Assembly (NCBI GenBank): GCA_965234475.1
Contig: OZ248397.1
Location: 558,001-622,000, forward strand
DNA: 64,000 nucleotides
DNA from: Methylopumilus sp947499625
GTDB taxonomy: Bacteria > Pseudomonadota > Gammaproteobacteria > Burkholderiales > Methylophilaceae
Direction: 5' to 3'
Shown here: positions 18,053 through 26,558 of the stretch, piece by piece
Numbering within the stretch: the stretch's first letter is position 1
Layout of the letters: each line of letters opens with the position of its first letter
The notes under the pieces: model-generated
Seen by the model: only the letters and a program-made list of their open reading frames with translations
Told to the model about the DNA's origin: nothing
The model's database searches: none
Translations under genes and position numbers: made by a program

Positions 18053-20026
18053 TTAAATTGTTTGTTTTAGTTGTTCTAGAATAGAAGGGTTATCTAAGGT
18101 TGAAATATCAGACGTAATTTCTTCTCCTCTTGCGAGAGAGCGCAAGAGTCTACGCATAATTTTACCTGAGCGTGTTTTTGGCAAGTTATCTCCAAATCGG
18201 ATATCGTCAGGTTTAGCAATAGGGCCTATTTCCTTTCCAACCCAATCTCTGAGTTGACTCACGATCGCTTTGGCTTCAACACCTTCAGGCCTTTTGCCTT
18301 TAAGTACCACATAAGCTACGATGGATTCACCTTTAATTTCATGTGGCTTCCCTACTACCGCAGCTTCGGCGACTAGAGGATTTGAAACCAATGCAGACTC
18401 AATTTCCATGGTGCCAAGCCTATGACCTGAAACACTCAATACATCATCGATACGACCCATAATAGTGAAGTACCCAGTCTTTTTGTCTCTAATAGCCCCA
18501 TCACCTGCTAGATATATTTTTCCACCTAACTCTTTAGGGTAGTAGCTTTTCTTAAAGCGCTCAGGATCTCCCCAGATGGTTCGAATCATCGAAGGCCAAG
18601 GCTTCTTAATAACCAATAGTCCTCCTGTGCCCCACGGAACTTCATGCCCCGCTTCATCCACAATAGCAGCATCAATACCAGGGAAGGGTAATGTGCAAGA
18701 ACCGGGAACTAACGGCGTTGCGCCAGGTAAAGGTGTAATGACATGTCCCCCCGTCTCTGTTTGCCAAAATGTATCTACAATAGGGCAGCGATGATGGCCA
18801 ATTTTTTCGTAATACCACATCCATGCTTCAGGATTGATAGGTTCCCCTACTGAAGCTAGAAGACGAAGACTTGATAAATCGTAAGTGTCAGGATTAGATT
18901 CTTTATTTAATTCAGAAGCTTTGATGAGAGATCTGATTGCTGTAGGTGCTGTATAAAAAATACTAACATGATGCTTTTCTATCATCTGCCAAAAGCGGCC
19001 TGCATGCGGAAAAGTTGGTATACCTTCATAAATAAGTTGAGTGGCTCCCATAGCAAGTGGACCATAAGCCACGTAAGTATGTCCAGTAATCCATCCCACA
19101 TCTGCCGTACACCAATAAATATCAGTCCCTTTAATATCAAATGTCCATCTCATGGTATTCATGGCATGGAGGAGATAACCAGCTGAGGAGTGTTGGACGC
19201 CCTTAGGAGTTCCGGTCGAGCCTGAGGTATAGAGTAAAAATAGAGGATGTTCGGCATTAACATATACCGGATCACAGTCTGTCGATTGATTTTTAATGAG
19301 TTCATGCCACCAAATTTCTTTAGCTTTTAATTCAATCGCTTCTTTTGATTTTTTTAGGACTACAGTGCCAATGACTGATTCACAACTACCTAAATTAAAT
19401 GCTTCATCCACCGCAGCTTTAAAAGGGAGTATTTTGCCGCCTCGAAATTGAATATCTGCTGTGATGACAAGTTTAGCTTGTGCATCTTTTATACGTTCTT
19501 GAATACTTTTTGCTGAGAAACCCCCAAATACGACGGAGTGTGTTAATCCAATTCTAGCGCAAGAAAGCATGGCGACAACTGCCTCAATGCCCATAGGTAG
19601 GTAAATAAGAACTCTATCACCTGGATCTAAATTGAATGTTTTAAGGCCATTAGAAAATTGACAGACTTTTTCATAAAGCTCTTGATAAGAGACATTGGTA
19701 ATATCACCATTATCAGCTTCAAAAATAATCGCGATTTTGTTTGGGTGAGAGCTTAAATGCTTATCAAGGCAGTTATATGAAACATTTAATTCACCATCAT
19801 CAAACCATTTATAAAAAGGGGCATTAGAATCATTGAGTGTTTTAGTAAATGGTTTTTTCCAGATGATTAACTCGCGTGCGAGGTCAGCCCAAAATTTCTC
19901 GTAATTTTCGTTTGCAGAAGTACAAAGTTTTTCATAGGCAGCCATGCCAGATACATTGGCATGATCTACAAAAACTTGATCTGGATGAAATATTCTATGT
20001 TCACTTAAGACTGACTCAATGCCCAT
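18053..20026 (-). CDS. acs: Acetyl-CoA synthetase
   Basis: AMP-forming ligase making acetyl-CoA from acetate, ATP and CoA. At 657 residues it is normal length. Motifs seen are the P-loop TSGSTGTPKG at 267-276, the substrate region VGEPINPEAW, DTFWQTETGGH, and the C-terminal catalytic lysine K622 in PKTRSGKIMRR, the site commonly silenced by acetylation. In a methylotroph this allows acetate scavenging rather than growth on acetate; that role is inference. It stands divergent from a two-component system, with about 170 bases between the likely starts. Confidence 0.97.
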   Translation of the reverse strand: MGIESVLSEHRIFHPDQVFVDHANVSGMAAYEKLCTSANENYEKFWADLARELIIWKKPFTKTLNDSNAPFYKWFDDGELNVSYNCLDKHLSSHPNKIAIIFEADNGDITNVSYQELYEKVCQFSNGLKTFNLDPGDRVLIYLPMGIEAVVAMLSCARIGLTHSVVFGGFSAKSIQERIKDAQAKLVITADIQFRGGKILPFKAAVDEAFNLGSCESVIGTVVLKKSKEAIELKAKEIWWHELIKNQSTDCDPVYVNAEHPLFLLYTSGSTGTPKGVQHSSAGYLLHAMNTMRWTFDIKGTDIYWCTADVGWITGHTYVAYGPLAMGATQLIYEGIPTFPHAGRFWQMIEKHHVSIFYTAPTAIRSLIKASELNKESNPDTYDLSSLRLLASVGEPINPEAWMWYYEKIGHHRCPIVDTFWQTETGGHVITPLPGATPLVPGSCTLPFPGIDAAIVDEAGHEVPWGTGGLLVIKKPWPSMIRTIWGDPERFKKSYYPKELGGKIYLAGDGAIRDKKTGYFTIMGRIDDVLSVSGHRLGTMEIESALVSNPLVAEAAVVGKPHEIKGESIVAYVVLKGKRPEGVEAKAIVSQLRDWVGKEIGPIAKPDDIRFGDNLPKTRSGKIMRRLLRSLARGEEITSDISTLDNPSILEQLKQTI

Positions 20027-20195
20027 ACGTTTTAACTTAAAATTTAACCTAAAAGATTAAACCTATTATTAGTAGTAATTTATTTTATGTAAAGCAAAAA
20101 AATTACACATCAAATATTTTCATTATTTAACGCTTGTGAGCTTGCCTTTATATGTGGTACAAGTCATGCATCACAACAAGTATTATCAGTACATT

Positions 20196-21920
20196 ATGAA
20201 TTTAAGAGTCAGATTAAATCTTTTAATTACAGCTATCTTGCTGATCTTTCTTGTTTCAATGGGTTACGCCATCATGAAGGGCTCAAAAGAATCTATTCAA
20301 GAAGGGGTAGAATCAGCCAATCGCGTGACGATGCAGCTATTAGATACAGTCATTATAAGCTCCTCTCAAAATCCAGAATGGGGTTATACGCATGAAGTAT
20401 TAAAGAGGTTTTTAGAAGAATTAGGCCACGTTAGAAGCAGTGATATTTATTTATATACGCTTCAAGGCGATCTTCTTTATCGATCACCACCCTCTAAATA
20501 TCGTGCAAACGATCTCCCGCCGCCCAAATGGTTTGAAACTTCTTTAACGCCCAAAGAAGTTATAGAAACTAGAACAATAAGGTTTGGAAAGCTCATTGTG
20601 AAAACAAATCCCACCGGGGCCATAAAAGAGTCGTGGTCCAAAATGAATCATTTCTTTTGGATCGCATGTGTATTTTTTATTTTGTTAAATATCATGGTGT
20701 ATTGGATGCTTGGCTTTTGGTTGCGACCACTTCAACCTATGGTGGATGCAATTACCAAAATGGGTGAGGGTGATTTCGAAGTGAGACTCCCTAATTTTAA
20801 TTTACCTGAATTTGAAGCCATAGCGACGAACTTTAATCGTATGGGAGATTCGCTCCAATCTAAAATTCGCGAAAATCAACGTCTCGCATTAATTGCGCAA
20901 CAAACTGCAGATGCTATTGTTATTCACGATCTTCAATCTAAAATATCCTTTTGGAATGCTTCAGCTGAAAAAATATTTGGGTATTCCTCAAAAGAAATAT
21001 TGGGGAAGTCAGCTTATCTGCTTACTTCAAAAGCGCATGAAAATGAATTAAGAAAGAGCTTTCAATTAATTCATACAGGAAAAAATATCCACAATATAGA
21101 AACGCAAAGAATTAAGAAAAGCGGCGAAGTAATTGATGTCGCCATATCATCTTCGCCACTTATAGATCCTATTACTAAGGAGATCATAGGTAACATTTTT
21201 AGTATGAGAGATATCAGTGAAAAGAAAATTGCAGAAGAGTCGAAATTAAAACTTGAAGAAAATAGAAAATTCACTCAATTAATTCAAAGCCATATTGAAG
21301 ACGAAAGAAGAAGTTTAGCAAGAGAGCTTCACGATGAATTAGGACAGTACGTAGCCGCCATTAAGATATTTGCATCTAACATTTCGAATAAGGCTAAAAA
21401 AGTATCACCTGAAATCGAAAAGAATGCAGATTCTGTCATCTCTGCTGCAAATCAGATATACGATGGGATGCATAGTATTATTAAGCAATTAAGACCGAGT
21501 TCGCTTGATAACTTGGGTTTAGCCGAAACTCTCAAAGACACTGTGAATACATGGCAAAAACAGTACCAAGATTTAAAAATTCATTTGTCGATTAAAGGCG
21601 ATCTTAATCACTTAAATGAAACTTTAAATATTAATATTTATCGAATCATTCAGGAGGCTATGAATAATGTGTTGAAACATTCACAAGCTAAGTTGGTTGA
21701 AATTAATTTAGTGTTAAATAAAAAAAGATTTTTGGAGTTAAATTTTAGCGATGATGGGCAAGGTATGGATCTTAAAAAAGTAGATCAAACCAAAAATTTT
21801 GGTATTTTGGGTATGCAAGAGCGCATTCAATCTTTGAATGGTTCGTTTGAATTAATTTCTAAAAAGAATCATGGTACTCAGATTGTAATCTCTGTACCCC
21901 TTATAAAGGACATAGATTGA
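20196..21920 (+). CDS. Membrane sensor histidine kinase with HAMP and PAS (NarX/UhpB type)
   Basis: Sensor kinase of 574 residues from the ATG at 20196. In order: a transmembrane helix near the N-terminus, a periplasmic stretch of about 100 residues, a second helix (FFWIACVFFILLNIMVYW), a HAMP domain (PLQPMVDAITKMGEGDFEVR), a PAS domain (QQTADAIVIHDLQSKISFWN), a HisKA_3 domain with phospho-accepting H379 in RELHDELGQ, and an ATPase domain with EAMNNVLKHS and FGILGMQERI. The start is uncertain: a GTG at 20136 and an ATG at 20166 are in frame, and none has a clear ribosome-binding site. I chose the start giving a short basic leader before the first helix. It is coupled to the response regulator by overlap. 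The signal is unknown. Confidence 0.88.
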   Translation: MNLRVRLNLLITAILLIFLVSMGYAIMKGSKESIQEGVESANRVTMQLLDTVIISSSQNPEWGYTHEVLKRFLEELGHVRSSDIYLYTLQGDLLYRSPPSKYRANDLPPPKWFETSLTPKEVIETRTIRFGKLIVKTNPTGAIKESWSKMNHFFWIACVFFILLNIMVYWMLGFWLRPLQPMVDAITKMGEGDFEVRLPNFNLPEFEAIATNFNRMGDSLQSKIRENQRLALIAQQTADAIVIHDLQSKISFWNASAEKIFGYSSKEILGKSAYLLTSKAHENELRKSFQLIHTGKNIHNIETQRIKKSGEVIDVAISSSPLIDPITKEIIGNIFSMRDISEKKIAEESKLKLEENRKFTQLIQSHIEDERRSLARELHDELGQYVAAIKIFASNISNKAKKVSPEIEKNADSVISAANQIYDGMHSIIKQLRPSSLDNLGLAETLKDTVNTWQKQYQDLKIHLSIKGDLNHLNETLNINIYRIIQEAMNNVLKHSQAKLVEINLVLNKKRFLELNFSDDGQGMDLKKVDQTKNFGILGMQERIQSLNGSFELISKKNHGTQIVISVPLIKDID

Positions 21921-22555
21921 GTCAAATTAAGATATTGCTTGTCGATGATCATGCTGTAGTGCGAATGGGTTTTAAGATGCTTATCGAGGCCGAAGAAGAT
22001 ATTAAAGTTATTGGTGAAGCTGAAAGCGGAGAAGTTGCTATTAAACTATTCCAAGAATTGAAGCCTGACATCATTGTGATGGATATTACGATGCCTGGTA
22101 TCGGAGGACTTGAAGCTATCGATCGCATTATGGCCAAAGATAAAAATACCAAAATCCTTGTTTTATCTGCACACGAAGATTCGGTGCATCCTAAGCGGGT
22201 TTTGAACGCAGGGGCGATGGGTTATTTAACGAAAAGAAGTGCTGCAGAAGAGTTGATTAAGGCAATTAAAGCTATTCATCAAGGAAAGCGCTATCTAGAA
22301 CCTAATATTGCCCAACAAATGGCTATTACACAATTATCTGGAGAAACAAATCCAGTTGAAATTCTTTCAGACCGAGAATTTGAAGTTTTTATAGCATTAG
22401 CGAAAGGTAAAAGTACAAATGATATTGCAGATACCTTATGCCTTAGTCCTAGAACAGTCGGTACGCATTTATATAATATTAAGCAAAAGTTAAACGCAAA
22501 TAATTCAGCAGAGATCGCATTGATTGCTATTCGCTGCGGTTTAATGAACCCTTGA
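21917..22555 (+). CDS. NarL/FixJ-family response regulator
   Basis: Two-domain DNA-binding response regulator of 212 residues: a receiver with phospho-acceptor D56 (IIVMDITMPG) and D10/D11 acidic pocket, and a C-terminal LuxR-type helix-turn-helix (LSDREFEVFIALAKGKS.. LCLSPRTVGTHLYNIKQKL). The start codon is TTG at 21917, overlapping the kinase TGA. AAAGGA 6 bases upstream supports it, and no ATG lies in a sensible place. It is certainly the partner of the kinase. The last 15 bases overlap the end of the convergent permease gene. Targets are unknown; acs, divergent from this operon, is a candidate. Confidence 0.93.
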   Translation: MSQIKILLVDDHAVVRMGFKMLIEAEEDIKVIGEAESGEVAIKLFQELKPDIIVMDITMPGIGGLEAIDRIMAKDKNTKILVLSAHEDSVHPKRVLNAGAMGYLTKRSAAEELIKAIKAIHQGKRYLEPNIAQQMAITQLSGETNPVEILSDREFEVFIALAKGKSTNDIADTLCLSPRTVGTHLYNIKQKLNANNSAEIALIAIRCGLMNP

Positions 22556-23404
22556 TTTTAAGCTAATATTTGACGCGATAGCGCCACTTAAAATAATAAT
22601 AATCGCGCCCAATATATCTTCAATTCTCATCATCTCGTTAAAATAAAGAAGGCTGATAATACTGGAAAAAACTATTGCTAGATAAGATAGCGCTCCTATC
22701 ACTAGCGAATTTCCAAGTCTATATGCGCGTGTCATTGCAATTTGAGCAATGGTGGCTGACAAGCCAAGTGGAATCAATATCCAAATGTCATTCCATACCA
22801 ACTTTTGATAATCGGTAAAGATAATCCACAATCCTGAAGCTAGCGAAGATATAAGTGTGAAATAAAAGACAGTTCGCCAATCAGGTTCATTAAGTTTGCT
22901 GAGTTGTATGACATGAATGTAAGCCAAAGCAGCTCCGATACCGGAGACCAGGCCTACTAAACCTGCAAACCAACTTTGCCATTCGCCGTGTGGATCAAGA
23001 ATTAATAAAGCGCCAATAAAGCCAACGATTGCGCACAACAAGATAGATTTTTTTATTTTTTGTTGCGTGATGAAGGGTAAGAAAAATCCAAGAAATATAG
23101 GTGAGGTGTAATTGAGCGTCATAGCAGAACCTAAATTGAGATGTGCGATGGCATAAAAGAAAAAAGCTAAAGATAAAAAGCCTACGACACCGCGGTCAAT
23201 CTGTTTTCTAAGGTGAGGGGTTTTTATTTCCTTTTGAGTTATAACAATATAGATAAAAAGAAATAATAAACTTATAGATGAACGGTAGAACACAAGTTCA
23301 ATACTTGAAAAATGTGTGGCACCAAGCTTTACAAATGACCCCATGAGAGAAAAAAAGAAGGTCGCTACGATGATCCATAGCATGCCTTTTTTATGATCTG
23401 TCAT
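22541..23404 (-). CDS. EamA-family (DMT superfamily) permease
   Basis: Inner-membrane transporter of 287 residues with about ten hydrophobic helices and two EamA repeats, the layout of RhaT/YdcZ-like drug/metabolite transporters. The substrate cannot be told from sequence; such proteins export amino acids, nucleotides or other metabolites. The ATG at 23404 overlaps the stop of the upstream oxygenase gene in an ATGA, so I prefer it over an in-frame codon at 23434 that would lie inside that gene. The overlap implies translation coupled to the oxygenase. Confidence 0.85.
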   Translation of the reverse strand: MTDHKKGMLWIIVATFFFSLMGSFVKLGATHFSSIELVFYRSSISLLFLFIYIVITQKEIKTPHLRKQIDRGVVGFLSLAFFFYAIAHLNLGSAMTLNYTSPIFLGFFLPFITQQKIKKSILLCAIVGFIGALLILDPHGEWQSWFAGLVGLVSGIGAALAYIHVIQLSKLNEPDWRTVFYFTLISSLASGLWIIFTDYQKLVWNDIWILIPLGLSATIAQIAMTRAYRLGNSLVIGALSYLAIVFSSIISLLYFNEMMRIEDILGAIIIILSGAIASNISLKSRVH

Positions 23405-24519
23405 AGGTAAGAAGACATTTCTGTTTGATACCATTGATGAAAATGTTTTAAACCATCTTCCAATGGCTCGTGATAAGGGCCCATATCTTCTTGTTTGTTC
23501 TTGAAGAGTAAGCGCCTACCTTTATGCATCTTTTCACAAATAATTTTATCTTCTAGAGCGGTTTCGTCATAGGCGGCTTGTTGCGCAGCAATATAGTCTT
23601 GGTCAAAAAGAATAGTTTCTTCTGGGTAATAAAACTCAATAATATTTCTGCAATGATCGGCGTCATCGGGACTGAGGTGAGAAACGACGATAACATTCGG
23701 ATACCATTCGATCATAAAAAAAGGATAAATTGTGAGCCAAATTGCACCAAATGGCGGTTTTGAACGGCCACTTTGCTCATTGATTTTGGATTTCCAAAGA
23801 TCATAGACTTCAGAGCTTTGTGAATGATTTTTTTCCCTAAAAGGTACTTTTTGAATAGATGAAAATGATTTAAATTCCCAAGATAAATCATCACAATCCA
23901 CAATATTATTAAGACCAGGGTGAAATGCCCAAACATGATAGTCCTCAAGATAAACCTCAATAAATGTTTTCCAATTAAAATCGTAATGATCAATTTTGAC
24001 GCTATGAAGTTTGTAAGCGTCAAAATTTAATAATTGATTTAATTGTTTAAACTCCATTGCATCTTTGATATTTATCAATGACTGTTTATGTGTTTGTTTA
24101 AAAATGAGGTTGTGGATTTCTTCTACTGGAAATGACTCTAAGTTTAAACATGGATTTTCCTTAAAGTAGGGCGCACCTTTTAATTTGCCATCAAGACCGT
24201 AAGTCCAACGATGAAGTGGACAGACAATATGTGAAGCTGAGCCTTGGTTTTCGAGAATAAGTGCTTGTCTATGACGACAAACGTTACTTAATACGTTAAT
24301 TTTTCCGTTGTTATTTACAAGAACTGCTGATTTATTAAGCGCTTCTACAACATGGTAATTTCCGTGTTGAGGCACCATTAGGCGATGACCTAAATATTTT
24401 GGATATTTACCGAAAATCGCTTTTTTTTCTATCTCGAAAATATGAGGATCAATATAGCTATGAATAGGTAGCTGACTAAAAATCTTAGCTTGGGAATCAA
24501 CCGTTTTGAGTGTGAACAT
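23401..24519 (-). CDS. Rieske non-haem iron oxygenase, alpha-subunit type
   Basis: Ring-hydroxylating-oxygenase-like protein of 372 residues. The N-terminal Rieske domain has the [2Fe-2S] pattern C81-x-H83 ... C100-x2-H103. The C-terminal catalytic domain has the mononuclear iron region EVYLEDYHVWAFH with H195 and H200 as likely ligands. Homologous proteins attack aromatic acids, quaternary amines or sterols; the substrate here is unknown. No beta subunit, ferredoxin or reductase gene adjoins it, so electrons must come from elsewhere. It forms a two-gene unit with the EamA permease through a 4-base overlap, which suggests a shared substrate or product. Confidence 0.87.
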   Translation of the reverse strand: MFTLKTVDSQAKIFSQLPIHSYIDPHIFEIEKKAIFGKYPKYLGHRLMVPQHGNYHVVEALNKSAVLVNNNGKINVLSNVCRHRQALILENQGSASHIVCPLHRWTYGLDGKLKGAPYFKENPCLNLESFPVEEIHNLIFKQTHKQSLINIKDAMEFKQLNQLLNFDAYKLHSVKIDHYDFNWKTFIEVYLEDYHVWAFHPGLNNIVDCDDLSWEFKSFSSIQKVPFREKNHSQSSEVYDLWKSKINEQSGRSKPPFGAIWLTIYPFFMIEWYPNVIVVSHLSPDDADHCRNIIEFYYPEETILFDQDYIAAQQAAYDETALEDKIICEKMHKGRRLLFKNKQEDMGPYHEPLEDGLKHFHQWYQTEMSSYL

Positions 24520-24691
24520 ACGAGATTATTAAGTATTAGGAAATGATTTTTAAAAACTAGGGCAATTTTGCCTTAAATCGGTTTTTTTGCAAACTTAATT
24601 CGCCTTTTAAGCCCGCTATCTTGATTAAATCGGGTATTTAAGCTACTCTGATTCTTTGAATATTTATGTATTTTTTTAGGGGAGTTTTTAG

Positions 24692-24787
24692 ATGAAAAAT
24701 CCACTTGATTCAATTTTAGGAACAATTATTTCAGGCTTAGTTCTAACGCTAGTACTTTACGTTTTTCTTAAAAACTTTATTTTGTAG
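24692..24787 (+). CDS. 31-residue single-pass membrane peptide
   Basis: Short reading frame starting MKNPLDSILG, followed by one uninterrupted hydrophobic helix (GTIISGLVLTLVLYVFL) and a short KNFIL tail. It has a good ribosome-binding site (AGGGGAG about 7 bases before the ATG). Its TAG is part of the TAGGAG that serves as the ribosome-binding site of the next gene, so translation of the two is probably coupled. The size and layout resemble small accessory subunits of membrane oxidases (CydX, CcoQ). No family was recognised. The roughly 170 bases before it are AT-rich with one small perfect hairpin (GGCAATTTTGCC, 24561-24572). Confidence 0.62.
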   Translation: MKNPLDSILGTIISGLVLTLVLYVFLKNFIL

Positions 24788-24798
24788 GAGTTAAAACA

Positions 24799-25290
24799 AT
24801 GGAATTTATTCCTGGACTTGCTAGATGGCTTCATTTTGTAGCCGGTATTACATGGATTGGTTTACTTTACTATTTTAATTTAGTGCAAATTCCGGCATTA
24901 AAAGATGCGGCTGCAGATGGTTCAGCGGGCGGCATCACAAAGCATGTTGCACCTCGCGCTCTATTATGGTTTAGATGGGCTGCTGTAGCAACTTGGTTAG
25001 CAGGGGCTGCAATGTTACAAGAAAATTTTATTAGTACATTTACATTACAAACTGGATACGAAGGTATTGGTATCGGCTCTTGGTTAGGCACGATCATGTT
25101 ATTTAATGTTTGGGTTTTAATTTGGCCAAACCAACAAAAGATCTTAGGCATGGTTCAAGCTTCAGATGATGAAAAAGCCAAAGCACGCAGAGTAGCTTTT
25201 CTAGCATCGAGAACCAACTTAGCGCTTTCTTTTCCAATGCTTTTCTTTATGGCAAATGGATTGAGTCATCGCGCATTAATCGGTCTTTAA
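24799..25290 (+). CDS. PuuD-like integral membrane protein (urate hydroxylase N-terminal-like)
   Basis: Membrane protein of 163 residues with about four helices, resembling the membrane domain of cytochrome-c-type urate oxidase PuuD but without its cytochrome c domain. No CxxCH motif is present. Histidines H12 (WLHFVAG), H49 (TKHVAP) and H157 (LSHRAL) could bind haem or metal, which is inference. Short relatives of this kind are common in aquatic bacteria and their function is not established. It follows the 31-residue peptide gene, overlapping its ribosome-binding site with that gene's stop, and is closed by a strong terminator. Confidence 0.7.
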   Translation: MEFIPGLARWLHFVAGITWIGLLYYFNLVQIPALKDAAADGSAGGITKHVAPRALLWFRWAAVATWLAGAAMLQENFISTFTLQTGYEGIGIGSWLGTIMLFNVWVLIWPNQQKILGMVQASDDEKAKARRVAFLASRTNLALSFPMLFFMANGLSHRALIGL

Positions 25291-25308
25291 TTTAATCTAA
25301 GCTGAAAT

Positions 25309-25332
25309 AAACGGAGGCTTAAGCCTCCGTTT
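25309..25332 (+). terminator. Perfect palindromic intrinsic terminator
   Basis: AAACGGAGGCTTAAGCCTCCGTTT is a perfect dyad, here given by position 25309-25332: a 10-pair GC-rich stem with flanking A and T tracts. It lies between the PuuD-like gene and argD, and by symmetry would work in both directions. It separates the membrane-protein unit from the arginine genes. Confidence 0.85.
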
Positions 25333-25356
25333 GCGTTTATAAGTGCGGAAAATTGT

Positions 25357-26535
25357 ATGTCAAAAATGATGGATACCTATGCTAGACAACCCGTAACCTT
25401 TGAAAAAGGCGAAGGCGTTTGGCTATGGGCTAAAGATGGTAAAAAGTATTTGGATGCTTTATCCGGCGTGGCTGTTAACGGACTAGGACATGCACATCCG
25501 AAATTAGTGAAGACCATTCATGAGCAAGTATCAAAACTGATTCATGTATCTAATGTTTATCATATTGCTGAGCAAGAAAAATTGGCTGAAAAGCTCACAG
25601 CCATTGCTCATATGGATAATGTGTTTTTCTGCAATTCAGGATGTGAAGCCAATGAAGCGGCTATCAAATTAGCAAGGCTTTATGGACATCAAAATGGTAT
25701 TGAAGCACCAGAAATTATTGTTATGGAAAAAGCATTTCATGGGCGTACGATGGCAACGTTATCAGCTACTGGTAATCGTAAATCACAAGCTGGCTTCGAA
25801 CCTCTTGTGGGTGGATTTATTCGAGCAGCCTTCGATGATTTAGAAGCTATTCAACAAATTGCCTCAAGAAAAAATAATGTGGTTGCGATTCTTGTAGAGC
25901 CCATTCAAGGCGAAGGCGGTATTAATATCCCAAGTAACATTCAAAACTACCTGAAAGGCTTAAGAGAGATTTGTGATCAACATAACTGGCTTTTAATGGT
26001 AGACGAAGTGCAATGTGGTATTGGTAGAACAGGAAAATGGTTTGCACATCAGCATACCTCTGTTAAGCCAGATGTCATGACGCTTGCAAAAGGCCTAGGC
26101 TCTGGTGTGCCTATTGGCGCTTGCTTGGCTAAAGGTAAGGCAAGTCATGTATTTACGCCAGGTAAGCATGGATCTACATTTGGTGGCAATCCATTAGCGA
26201 CTGTAGCAGGCTATGCAACATTGAATATTATTGAAGAGGATAAGCTTTGTAACCATGCATCAAAAATGGGTACATTAATTAATGAAGAATTTACTAAGCA
26301 ATTAAAAGATTGTCCTCAGGTTAGGGGGGTACGTAATTTAGGACTTATGGTGGGTATTGAACTTGATCAGCCATGCGGAGATTTAACCAAATTAGCATTA
26401 GAAGAAGGTCTTCTGATAAATGTGACAGCAGAGAAAGTGATTCGTCTTTTACCAGCACTCATCATAAATGAAGCTGAAGCAAAAGAATTGACTGAGAGAT
26501 TGTCCAAAGTCATTAAAGCTTTTTTAGCAAAGTAA
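25357..26535 (+). CDS. argD: Acetylornithine aminotransferase
   Basis: PLP enzyme of arginine biosynthesis (N-acetylglutamate semialdehyde to N-acetylornithine); relatives also act in lysine synthesis. It has 392 residues. Seen: the PLP lysine K245 in MTLAKGLGSG, D216 in MVDEVQCGIGRTG, and the phosphate-binding region NSGCEANEAA. It is the first gene of argD-argF-argG, and begins right after an intrinsic terminator with only 24 bases for its own promoter and ribosome-binding site. The gap to argF is 23 bases. Confidence 0.95.
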   Translation: MSKMMDTYARQPVTFEKGEGVWLWAKDGKKYLDALSGVAVNGLGHAHPKLVKTIHEQVSKLIHVSNVYHIAEQEKLAEKLTAIAHMDNVFFCNSGCEANEAAIKLARLYGHQNGIEAPEIIVMEKAFHGRTMATLSATGNRKSQAGFEPLVGGFIRAAFDDLEAIQQIASRKNNVVAILVEPIQGEGGINIPSNIQNYLKGLREICDQHNWLLMVDEVQCGIGRTGKWFAHQHTSVKPDVMTLAKGLGSGVPIGACLAKGKASHVFTPGKHGSTFGGNPLATVAGYATLNIIEEDKLCNHASKMGTLINEEFTKQLKDCPQVRGVRNLGLMVGIELDQPCGDLTKLALEEGLLINVTAEKVIRLLPALIINEAEAKELTERLSKVIKAFLAK

Positions 26536-26558
26536 TATTTTTTAGTAGAATTAATTTT

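Noticed and set aside
24561..24572. GGCAATTTTGCC dyad upstream of the small peptide gene as terminator or operator
   Set aside because: Four strong pairs only and isolated; such dyads occur by chance in AT-rich DNA. Mentioned only as context.
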